The translations under genes and the position numbers were made by a program. From Candidatus Multiplicimicrobium inquinatum (GTDB lineage: Bacteria > Omnitrophota > Omnitrophia > Omnitrophales > Aquincolibacteriaceae): a stretch of 20,997 nucleotides of DNA. Positions 11,181 through 17,877 of the stretch are shown piece after piece. Under the pieces are notes generated by a model. That model was not told the origin of the DNA, ran no database searches, and saw nothing but the letters and a program-made list of their open reading frames with translations. Where the stretch lies: the NCBI GenBank assembly GCA_002344825.1, contig DDUN01000023.1, positions 115,729-136,725 of the forward strand, given 5' to 3'. How positions within the stretch are numbered: the first letter of the stretch is position 1; each line of letters starts with the position of its first letter.

Positions 11181-12170
11181 ATGATCACGAAAGTAAAACC
11201 CATTCAGGGTAAATACCCCGTTTCAAAAGAACACAAGTTTGACGCTTTTATTTTTGACATTGATAATGTCCTTATTGATACACGCCACTCTTATCTTGAA
11301 AGCATTATTAAAACCATCGAGGTCTATTTAACCCACGGGCAAATTCCCTTTTTTAGCGGCAGTAAGGGCTCGGGGAAAAAAACCATCCTGACACTAGAAG
11401 ACATCGATGAATTCAAAATGCTCGGCGGTTTTAATGACGACTGGGACTGCACTTACGGACTTTTGATTTATTTACTTTCGCTTCCGGTTAAAAAACGCAC
11501 GCTTGAAGATTTGCGCACCAAAGTTGCCATGTCCACCTTTGTAAAAAAAGTGAAAACACGCCCGCTGGGCACCAACGGCATTACAGATATGCTCGGCTCG
11601 CATCCCGGAATTAAAATTGAGCGCATCGGCCGTATTTTTCAGGAAATTTATTTAGGCAAAGGTCTTTTTACGCAAACCGAAAAAACCCGCCCTTTCTTTT
11701 GGAAAAAACGCGGACTGATGGACCGCGAAAAACTGATTTTCCGTCCCCAGCTTCTGCAAAAATTCAAAGAATCAGGCATCAAGCTCGGCATCGCCACAGG
11801 TCGTCCCCGCTTTGAAGCGATTTACGCTTTAAGAAAATTTGAAGTACTTGAGTACTTCGATGCCATTACAACCATGGATGAAGTCAAAGCCGCCGAACAA
11901 GCCCAGAAAAAATCGCTGCGTAAACCGCATCCGTTTTCGCTAATCGAAAGCGCGAAAAAAATTGGTCTTAAAAAGAAGTTTCTCTATATTGGTGATTTAC
12001 CCGACGACATGCTCGCCGCGAACGCGGCAAAGAAAGAAATTAATATTTGCTCCGCGGGCTTTCCGCTTTTCTCGGCGAATCCGTTCCACGCTCAGCAGGA
12101 ACTCAAAAAAGCCGACGCTGATTTTCTGCTTCAGCATCCGCATGACTTATTGAAATTAGCGGGCATTTAA
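11181..12170 (+). CDS. HAD-superfamily (subfamily IA-like) phosphatase with a large cap insertion
   Basis: 329 residues. Motif I is FDIDNVLIDT, with nucleophile Asp26 and acid/base Asp28. Motif II is IATGRPR (about 206), motif III the lysine in SLRKPHPF (about 247) and motif IV YIGDLPDDMLAAN (about 269-280). About 150 residues between motifs I and II form a long helical cap, far larger than in typical 220-aa subfamily IA enzymes. This resembles the TIGR01548-type group whose substrates are unsettled. The substrate cannot be named from the sequence. It is the only protein gene on the plus strand here and is convergent with the HNH-like gene. No Shine-Dalgarno is seen; the start follows a -10 box by 7 nt. 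Confidence 0.8.
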   Translation: MITKVKPIQGKYPVSKEHKFDAFIFDIDNVLIDTRHSYLESIIKTIEVYLTHGQIPFFSGSKGSGKKTILTLEDIDEFKMLGGFNDDWDCTYGLLIYLLSLPVKKRTLEDLRTKVAMSTFVKKVKTRPLGTNGITDMLGSHPGIKIERIGRIFQEIYLGKGLFTQTEKTRPFFWKKRGLMDREKLIFRPQLLQKFKESGIKLGIATGRPRFEAIYALRKFEVLEYFDAITTMDEVKAAEQAQKKSLRKPHPFSLIESAKKIGLKKKFLYIGDLPDDMLAANAAKKEINICSAGFPLFSANPFHAQQELKKADADFLLQHPHDLLKLAGI

Positions 12171-12171
12171 G

Positions 12172-12223
12172 AAAATAAAAAAGCCGAGTCTTGCGACCCG
12201 GCTCGCTCTTGGGATCAAGGTTT
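12172..12223 (-). terminator. Terminator between HAD and HNH-like genes
   Basis: AGCCGAGTC (12182-12190) TTGC GACCCGGCT (12195-12203) forms a 9-bp stem with one mismatch. On the minus strand it is followed by six T residues, so it should stop the HNH-like gene (stop at 12229). On the plus strand a small CTTG-GGAT-CAAG hairpin with T6 follows at about 12209-12226 and may serve the HAD gene. The main stem is nearly identical to the one at 13357-13378. Confidence 0.75.
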
Positions 12224-12228
12224 TTTAA

Positions 12229-12960
12229 TTATGTTCTAAACCTCACCTTCTCTGCTAACCGTTTCATAATTTTAAATTCTTTACTAGTCCTATAATCACG
12301 CAACAGCACAACAAGCTTTTCGTTGGGCTTGATGACATATGGATTTAATGTTTCAAAATATTTGCGGCTATCAACTTTCAAGATACTCATGTATCCATAA
12401 AAATAAATTTTATAGCAATTCAATCCATCATATCGAGACCTTTGAGGGTTTAATTGGGGGACCAAACTTGAATCATAATCAAATTTGGAAACTATAACTG
12501 AAAACTGTTCTGAGCTACCTGGATCTCCACGGATTAGTAAATCGCGCAATTTTGCTTCATGTGAGCCTAAATCCACTTTTTCAAAAAAACCATGCGAAGA
12601 CACGCCTGCGCGCCACAGCATTGACATGTAAAACAGCTTTAAACTCTTATAGTCATAGCTATCAACAACATAGGCCAACCTAGCCCCGTTATCGATCATG
12701 TATTTTTCTTCTACGAATTCTTGCTTAAAAAAAACTGCCGCGTAGCTATCCCACTCCCCTATTTTATTGTCACACTGAGCACAAAGAATTCCCTCATCAT
12801 AAACCCCCACGGGTGCTTTTTTGGGGTATTCATTTGGCTTATTAGAAACTAGTTTTGTGGGCTCCTTAGCAGGCTCTAAGTTATAAAGTCCCTTAGGAAT
12901 AATATGAGCCTTTATTAATTTTTTATCCTCTAAACACAAACAACATTTACCCGTATGCAT
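12229..12960 (-). CDS. HNH-like zinc-binding protein of unknown function
   Basis: 243 residues. The N-terminus has C6-x2-C9, then KAHIIPKG with His19, then CAQC (Cys60, Cys63). This spacing is that of a family of mostly unnamed bacterial proteins with an HNH/treble-clef-like zinc centre. The remaining ~170 residues carry no motif I recognise. A nuclease role is possible but unproven; a full HNH active site (second His, Asn) is not clear. Base composition is visibly richer in A+T than its neighbours, with many codons ending A or T, suggesting transfer. No ribosome binding site is evident. It is flanked by two near-identical terminators. Confidence 0.6.
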   Translation of the reverse strand: MHTGKCCLCLEDKKLIKAHIIPKGLYNLEPAKEPTKLVSNKPNEYPKKAPVGVYDEGILCAQCDNKIGEWDSYAAVFFKQEFVEEKYMIDNGARLAYVVDSYDYKSLKLFYMSMLWRAGVSSHGFFEKVDLGSHEAKLRDLLIRGDPGSSEQFSVIVSKFDYDSSLVPQLNPQRSRYDGLNCYKIYFYGYMSILKVDSRKYFETLNPYVIKPNEKLVVLLRDYRTSKEFKIMKRLAEKVRFRT

Positions 12961-13049
12961 ATTTAATTCTATTTTTTAACTTATTTTGTTTGTGCTTGGA
13001 TTGTCTCGCAACTAGACGCTGGGACATTGCTAAATGTATCAGGTTCAAA

Positions 13050-13055
13050 ATTATA
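13050..13055 (-). promoter_or_regulatory. -10 box for the HNH-like gene
   Basis: Perfect TATAAT on the minus strand with the context GGTATAAT. The -35 is poor (AGGTAG at 17 bp). The message would have a leader of about 80 nt before the ATG at 12960. Confidence 0.35.
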
Positions 13056-13161
13056 CCGTACTTGTCAGATTGCTACCTTCACGACAATGATAAACAAGCG
13101 CAGCAGAGTAAGACGGAGCTGCGGATAAAACGGGAAACGCCGCAGGCAGACCTGCCAAGGC

Positions 13162-13283
13162 TTTCTCCGATGACAGCCCACCCACCCCCATTTGCGATAA
13201 ACTCAAATAAAAATCTTCTGAATGCGAGTTCTGCGCCGTCAGGACGCAGTTGTCCGAGCAGGCAGAAGATTATTTATTTGAGT
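13162..13283 (-). repeat. Family 1 fold-back element, copy C (3' of the secreted-protein gene)
   Basis: Arms ACTCAAATAAAAATCTTCTG (13201-13220) and 13263-13283 are inverted copies with a single bulge, about 20 bp. The core at 13224-13259 contains GCGAGTT, the CTGCG/CGCAG hairpin and TGTCCGAGC (TCGGACA where other copies have TCAAACA). The distal module TTTCTCCGATGACAGCCCACCCACCCC is at 13162-13187 and forms a small GGCT/AGCC hairpin. It lies after the terminator of the secreted-protein gene, 112 bp from that stop. Confidence 0.8.
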
Positions 13284-13349
13284 GAACCACTTATGAAAGA
13301 CTAGATTCCTGCCTGTGCGAAAATGAAAGAAAGAAACGAATCGCAGCAA

Positions 13350-13381
13350 TAAAAAAAGCCGGGTCTTGCGACCCGGCTTTT
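13350..13381 (-). terminator. Intrinsic terminator of the secreted-protein gene
   Basis: AGCCGGGTC (13357-13365) TTGC GACCCGGCT (13370-13378) is a perfect 9-bp stem with a 4-nt loop, followed on the minus strand by seven T residues. On the plus strand it is followed by four T residues. It lies 14 bp after the stop codon at 13395. Confidence 0.9.
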
Positions 13382-13394
13382 GAAGATTTAAAAA

Positions 13395-16286
13395 TTAAAA
13401 CTTAACGGTAATCTGTCCGTCTTGAGCGGCACCTTCAACCACGTAGACCAAGATACGGATACGGCTAAAATCAACATCCTTAAAAGCCCATAGCGGAATT
13501 TGCCACGCTTGAGCCGCTGTTGTAACTCCTCCAAGCCGAATAAAAGCTTTATTTCCATCAACATCCTCAATTTCAAGTTTGAGAGAAGGATAATTACCCT
13601 GAACAACAAAAGTCAGACTTGATGAAGCACTTAAATCAATGCTTTCAATTTCGGTTGAACTAAAGTCATCATAAGTCACGGCAACGCCTCCCCACGGCTC
13701 GCCTCCCGTAATGTTGACAGTGACTCCCGTTCCGGCTGATTGCCCGGAGCTCGGCGATGGATCATAAGCGCCTCCGACAGTAAAACCTGTCAACGGAGAA
13801 GGGCTGTTCGGCACAACTGTGTTCGGATCCAAAGCAGGGTTCGGGCTGAATGCCGGCCCGGCATAGGGGTTGTCACCGACATTCAGATTCAATACCGCTG
13901 TTTTTACCGTGACAAAGTCTTCAATGATCACAAAATTAATATTTTTAATCGCGGTTAAATCAACTTTGGTAAAAATATCCGCGTTGAACGAAAAAAACTG
14001 CTCGCTGCCATTTACTCCGTGAAGGTAAGCAATATCTTTTTTACCTTTCTTATCTTCGATTTCGACTTTGATTGTGCCAGTGCCCGCGGACAAACTCGCC
14101 CCGAGCGTAATCTGCATGTGACTTAAGTCCCGAGTTTCAACGATAGTCGTTCCAAAATCATCAAAGCTCGTAATGCTTCCGGCATAGCTGTTGTTTTTAG
14201 AAACATCAAATACCACACCGAACTCACTCGGGCTGCTTTGTGTCAGCGACGCGGTTGCCTGAGTAGCTTTCGGCTTGCTCGCAAAAACAACCAAATTATT
14301 AATGCCCGTCAGTTGAGCCACATCAGCTTCGGTTTTCGCGGGGTCGGCAAAAATCGCTTTCTGCGCCGGCATTGCGCGGCCGTATTCGTCATAAGCGGTT
14401 TTTACATTCTTCCAAGCGCCGTTCGCGAAAGTATCCAGATTTCTGACGAGAAGCTTATTAGTCGGATAATACTGCATTGAATCAAGCGAGGCGCTTTTAA
14501 GCGACCCGTCCGCATTAAAAACACGTGTATGAATCGTTAAAGATTTTCCCGCTTCATTCCATGTCCACTCCTTCTTCGTCCAAATCCCGGTCGCAGCCAA
14601 CGTGTCGAGAGTTCTTTCGGCCGCTTTTCCGTTAGCATGATAAGAGCGGTGATCCAAGCTCGCGGTTTTCAAAGCTCCATTTGCGTCAAACACACGCGTA
14701 TCGATAACAAGTGCTCGCGCCGCGGAATCCCAAGCCCACTCTTGCTTGGTCCAAACTCCGGTGGCGGCCAGCACATCCAAAGTTCGCTCTGCCATTTTTC
14801 CATTAGCGTGGTAAATGCGATGATCTAAACTAGCAGTCTTAAGAGAGCCATTAGCATTAAACACCCGCGTATTAATCACAAGCGCACGTCCTGCATCGTC
14901 CCATGCCCACTCTTGCTTGGTCCATATTCCGGTCGCCGCCAAGACATCAAGAGTCCGCGTTGCAGCCTTACCGTTCGAGTGATAAGTACGGTGATCCAAA
15001 CTTGCGGTTTTAAGAATTCCTGTCGCGGTGAAAACACGGGTATCGACCACGAGCACACGACCCGCGTCATCCCATGCCCACGCTTGCTTGGTCCATATGC
15101 CTGCTGCGGTCAGCACATCAAGCGTGCGTGCCTCGGATTTACCATTCGCATGATAGGTACGGTTATCAAGATTTGCCGTCGAAAGAGCTCCGCTTGCAAG
15201 ATAAATACGAGTCTCCAGCTTAGTCAGCTGATTGTTGTCCATCTCGGTCAAAATTTGCTTTTGAATCACAGTCGTATTTTTAAAATAATAAGTATCCTCT
15301 TGCTTCAATTCGTCACGAAGTCCTGTTTCAAAAAAAGTTTCGCTTTTGCGTTGCCCGTCTGTCGGACTCACTTTCACAAAATCTTTGGACGCAACTTTAC
15401 CGTTTGCGTGATACGAAATACGGGTTGTTTGAGAAAGGGTTAACACTCGATTGCGATCAAATGTTTCCGCCAACTGATAAACCAGCCGACCTTGCATATC
15501 GTAATGCTTTTCGTCACGGGTTTTGGTAATGCCTCCGGGGTGAAAAGTTTCTTTCACAACAACCTGAAACGGCAAAATGACATCGCTTATTTCGATTGTG
15601 TACGGAGCGGTCACATAACCGTCGCTGAATCCAAAACTTTGAAGCGACACGCTGGAAAAACCGGCGCGCGAAATGGGCACAACCACTTCCTGCCAGGTGT
15701 TATCGCCCGAGACGGTGATGCCGAAATTTGATCCGATAAGGCCGAAACCCTCGTTTTTGGTTCCAGAATAAACATAAGTCCCGGTTCCCCAAAAACCAAG
15801 CGTCAAGGGTTGCTCGGACGAAACACGAAATCGAACCGTGATGCCCTCAATATTTCCGAGATTGATTGCGGGCAATTTAAGAACAGATACGGTATGGTTG
15901 ACGCCATTGAAATCAGCCTGCACTTCTAAGTTATCATCCGCGTTTTTAGAAAGAGTTGTGTTAGATGTCCCTCGCCAATCTCCAAAATCATCCACCAGGT
16001 TTCTCCCCGGCAAAGGGGGTACCGTCGGAGGCAATTGAGCCATCTCGGGCGCTTCCGCAACCGATGAAAGAGGGCTGACATTATCAAACGGATCGCTCGG
16101 CGGTAAGCTTTCGGGGGCATCCTCTTGCGTCAGTGACTCAGGGTCATCAAGAGAAACAACTGCCTGCGCGTTTCCTTTCGAATCCAAAATTAAATCAGCG
16201 GCAAATAAAGGCTCAAAGGAGGTTGCCAGAAAAATGGGTAGCATCATGATTGCGGCTAGTTTTTTATTTTTCGATTTGTTTTTCAT
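13395..16286 (-). CDS. Large secreted protein with five 57-aa repeats and CBM-like domains
   Basis: 963 residues. A Sec signal peptide (MKNKSKNKK, then a hydrophobic stretch to LFAA at about 30) directs export. After a low-complexity linker, residues ~90-240 form a beta-rich module (DDFGDWRG, ITVRFRVSSEQPLTLGFW) resembling carbohydrate-binding or CIA30-like domains. Residues ~240-355 are YHANGK-type units like the MORN_2/YwqK family. Residues ~355-615 are five tandem repeats of 57 aa with the core TASLDHRTYHANGK, RTLDVLAATGIWTKQEW and WDDAGRALVI-TRVF. Two further beta-sandwich-like modules end the protein (~680-800 and ~860-963), joined by a Pro/Ser linker. The start has GGAG 6 nt upstream. 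Surface binding is likely; no catalytic motif was seen. Confidence 0.75.
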   Translation of the reverse strand: MKNKSKNKKLAAIMMLPIFLATSFEPLFAADLILDSKGNAQAVVSLDDPESLTQEDAPESLPPSDPFDNVSPLSSVAEAPEMAQLPPTVPPLPGRNLVDDFGDWRGTSNTTLSKNADDNLEVQADFNGVNHTVSVLKLPAINLGNIEGITVRFRVSSEQPLTLGFWGTGTYVYSGTKNEGFGLIGSNFGITVSGDNTWQEVVVPISRAGFSSVSLQSFGFSDGYVTAPYTIEISDVILPFQVVVKETFHPGGITKTRDEKHYDMQGRLVYQLAETFDRNRVLTLSQTTRISYHANGKVASKDFVKVSPTDGQRKSETFFETGLRDELKQEDTYYFKNTTVIQKQILTEMDNNQLTKLETRIYLASGALSTANLDNRTYHANGKSEARTLDVLTAAGIWTKQAWAWDDAGRVLVVDTRVFTATGILKTASLDHRTYHSNGKAATRTLDVLAATGIWTKQEWAWDDAGRALVINTRVFNANGSLKTASLDHRIYHANGKMAERTLDVLAATGVWTKQEWAWDSAARALVIDTRVFDANGALKTASLDHRSYHANGKAAERTLDTLAATGIWTKKEWTWNEAGKSLTIHTRVFNADGSLKSASLDSMQYYPTNKLLVRNLDTFANGAWKNVKTAYDEYGRAMPAQKAIFADPAKTEADVAQLTGINNLVVFASKPKATQATASLTQSSPSEFGVVFDVSKNNSYAGSITSFDDFGTTIVETRDLSHMQITLGASLSAGTGTIKVEIEDKKGKKDIAYLHGVNGSEQFFSFNADIFTKVDLTAIKNINFVIIEDFVTVKTAVLNLNVGDNPYAGPAFSPNPALDPNTVVPNSPSPLTGFTVGGAYDPSPSSGQSAGTGVTVNITGGEPWGGVAVTYDDFSSTEIESIDLSASSSLTFVVQGNYPSLKLEIEDVDGNKAFIRLGGVTTAAQAWQIPLWAFKDVDFSRIRILVYVVEGAAQDGQITVKF
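14440..15220 (-). repeat. Tandem 171-bp coding repeats
   Basis: The five 57-aa repeats are also similar as DNA. For example, the block GATCCAAGCTCGCGG near 14651 recurs with few changes near 14822 and 14993, exactly 171 bp apart. The outermost units have diverged most, which fits expansion from the middle. Confidence 0.75.
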
Positions 16287-16340
16287 AACAATCTCCGTTT
16301 TACCTTCCTAAAGACTTTTAAAATTATTTAATCTTAAAGT

Positions 16341-16368
16341 ATCGTAACATCCCGTAAAGGAATTTCAA
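16341..16368 (-). promoter_or_regulatory. Possible promoter of the secreted-protein gene
   Basis: On the minus strand TTGAAA (16363-16368), a 16-bp spacer and TACGAT (16341-16346). This would give a leader of about 47 nt that includes the GGAG ribosome binding site at 16293-16296. Confidence 0.4.
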
Positions 16369-16502
16369 TAGCTATAAATTATAAAAATTTAATCTGATTC
16401 TTAGATTTAATACGTGCTCTACAATGCTATCTTTTACTATCTTTGGGATATACTCCGAACCAGAGCGAAGCAGGGCTGTTGGCAGTGCAAAAAGTGTCGA
16501 CT

Positions 16503-16566
16503 AGCAGACTAAAAGAACGAATTTCCAGTCATGATCAACTGCTAATTAAAAAGAAATTAGTCTGCT
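16503..16566. repeat. Inverted repeat joined to family 2 copy 2
   Basis: AGCAGACTAA (16503-16512) and TTAGTCTGCT (16557-16566) are exact inverse copies, and GAATTTC/GAAATT extend the pairing. The right half overlaps the CTGCT end of the family 2 element, so the two may be one composite unit with repeated CAGCAG-type ends. Confidence 0.55.
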
Positions 16567-16676
16567 AAAAAGGGTTCAGATGCAAGGCGTGTGCAAGCGA
16601 CCGCGGAGGCGTATGCGGCAATACGCCGCACAAGGAAGCGCCGCACAGAGCGCAGCAGATGAGCCCTTTTCAGCAG
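16562..16676 (+). repeat. Family 2 hairpin element, copy 2 (3' of lptF/G)
   Basis: The outer stem CTGCT-AAAAAGGGTTCA pairs with TGAGCCCTTTT-CAGCAG, and the inner hairpin GGCGTAT (16608-16614) pairs with ATACGCC (16621-16627). The order AGATGCAAGGCG, CGGAGGCGTAT, CGCCGCAC, GCAGATGAG, CCCTTTTCAGCAG parallels copy 1 at 3812-3920. Stem bases differ between copies in a compensated way. It ends 2 bp from the lptF/G stop codon and may act as its 3' structure. Confidence 0.7.
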
Positions 16677-16678
16677 AA

Positions 16679-17761
16679 CTAGACGAGGATAGCCTTGCGG
16701 ACAGCAAACAGACCGATAGTCACGAGCAGTAAATTAGGCAGCCACATCGCAATATACGGGGGCAGCACGCCCTTCGCCGCCATCGCATGCGCTATCGCGA
16801 AAAGAATGTAGAAAAGAAACGCGAATATCATCGCAATCGCAAAACTTACCACCGCCTCACCGCGGCGCACGATCACCGCAATCGGAATTCCGACAAATAC
16901 AAAAAGAAACGCGCCGAGCGAGAAAGCAATACGCTCATGAATCGTAATCCAATACTGCAGCCGGTCTTTGGGACTCAGCTCATCCTGCGCCACGCGCAAG
17001 AAAAGTTCCACCAACGGAAATTCTTTTTTCTTTTTATCCACCTGCGCCAAGTTTTCTTTTCCGAAGGTTGGAAACTTAAAAGTTTTAAACTGCACCGAGT
17101 GTAAGGCGCCTTTTTCGTTCTCGGAAATACTGCCGTCGTAAAGATGAATCTCAATCGTCCCCGCTTTTTGATCGCTGATAATCTTTCCCCGTTCGGCAAT
17201 TACTGTACGTACTGGGTTTTCGGAATCAACGCCTTCATGCGCGACCACATCGCGCAATTCACCGTCTTTCACTTCTTTGGCGAAAAAGATAATGCTGTCG
17301 GTAAGCTGAGCAAAACGCCCTGGTTCAATCAACGCCATGGGGTGGCGCACGGCTAATTTTTTCATACTTTTTCGAAGTTCATACCGCGCGCCCGTAGTCA
17401 CATGATCATTAAAAACAAACATCACCATCGTGGTCAAAAGGCCTATGACCATCGCCGGGAGCATAAAACGGAACGGATGAACTCCCGCGGCTTTCATCGC
17501 GCGCAATTCGTTGTATTGAGAAAACCCGCCGAAAACGATCAAAGTTCCGGTAAGAAGGCTGAGCGGCACGGTATAACTGACCATCGGAGGCATCGCGAGT
17601 AAAAGAATCATCAGAGTTTCGGAAAGCGGAATCCCTCGCCCGATAATGAGATCGGCAGCCTTAACAAGATAGCCCGCCAAAAAAATAAAATTGAGAATCA
17701 CCACGCACAAGATGCACGGCACGAACAACTCTTTCAAAATGTATTTTTGAATAATCTTCAT
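16679..17761 (-). CDS. LptF/LptG-family lipopolysaccharide export permease
   Basis: Membrane subunit of the LptBFG transporter that extracts lipopolysaccharide from the inner membrane. 360 residues, typical YjgP/YjgQ length. The N-terminus MKIIQKYILKELFVP leads into a TM at about 12-34, a hydrophobic region at ~49-80 with MPPMVSYTVPLSLLTG, and a TM at ~98-117. A periplasmic beta-jellyroll region (~125-260) is followed by three TMs (~275-295, 301-325, 335-356). The NELRAMKAAGV coupling segment is present. Whether it is the F or G paralogue is not clear, and no second copy is in the window. It follows ppc after 110 bp that hold a heptamer hairpin. Confidence 0.9.
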   Translation of the reverse strand: MKIIQKYILKELFVPCILCVVILNFIFLAGYLVKAADLIIGRGIPLSETLMILLLAMPPMVSYTVPLSLLTGTLIVFGGFSQYNELRAMKAAGVHPFRFMLPAMVIGLLTTMVMFVFNDHVTTGARYELRKSMKKLAVRHPMALIEPGRFAQLTDSIIFFAKEVKDGELRDVVAHEGVDSENPVRTVIAERGKIISDQKAGTIEIHLYDGSISENEKGALHSVQFKTFKFPTFGKENLAQVDKKKKEFPLVELFLRVAQDELSPKDRLQYWITIHERIAFSLGAFLFVFVGIPIAVIVRRGEAVVSFAIAMIFAFLFYILFAIAHAMAAKGVLPPYIAMWLPNLLLVTIGLFAVRKAILV

Positions 17762-17779
17762 AATAGTTTAAATCTTATA

Positions 17780-17877
17780 GGTTAAAGGTTAAAACCATAG
17801 GCTCGAACTTTTTAACCATTTCGAACAGTTTTGGACTTTGGGCTATGGTTTTTAGCTTTAACCTTGAGCCTTTAACC
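17780..17877. repeat. Heptanucleotide tract d, arranged as a hairpin (ppc-lptF/G gap)
   Basis: The left arm has GGTTAAA twice (17780-17793) then AACCATAG. The right arm has CTATGGTT then TTTTAGC, TTTAACC, TTGAGCC, TTTAACC (17850-17877). The arms pair over about 20 bases with small bulges. The ppc stop codon lies within the right arm. Confidence 0.6.

Larger units (their letters stand above)
12961..13394. other. Intergenic region between the secreted-protein gene and the HNH-like gene
   Basis: This 434-bp gap holds, from right to left, the terminator at 13350-13381, family 1 copy C (13162-13283), a GGCAG/CTGCC mini-hairpin near 13144-13157, and a TATAAT box (13050-13055, minus) facing the HNH-like gene. 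A basic 26-codon frame (12947-13027, minus) overlaps the HNH-like start but lacks a ribosome binding site. No larger gene is credible. Confidence 0.6.
16287..16678. other. lptF/G to secreted-protein intergenic region
   Basis: This 392-bp gap holds no credible gene. It contains the promoter of the secreted-protein gene, about 90 bp of plain AT-rich sequence, the inverted repeat at 16503-16566 and family 2 copy 2 (16562-16676), which abuts the lptF/G stop codon. Confidence 0.65.

Noticed and set aside
12947..13027. 26-codon basic frame (MSQRLVARQS...) overlapping the start of the HNH-like gene
   Set aside because: There is no ribosome binding site, no recognisable motif, and a frame this short in AT-rich DNA is easily fortuitous. 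Possible leader peptide, but unsupported.
14876..15443. Open frames opposite the repeat region of the secreted protein
   Set aside because: They repeat with the same 171-bp period, lack start signals and show no protein family likeness; they are shadows of the real gene.
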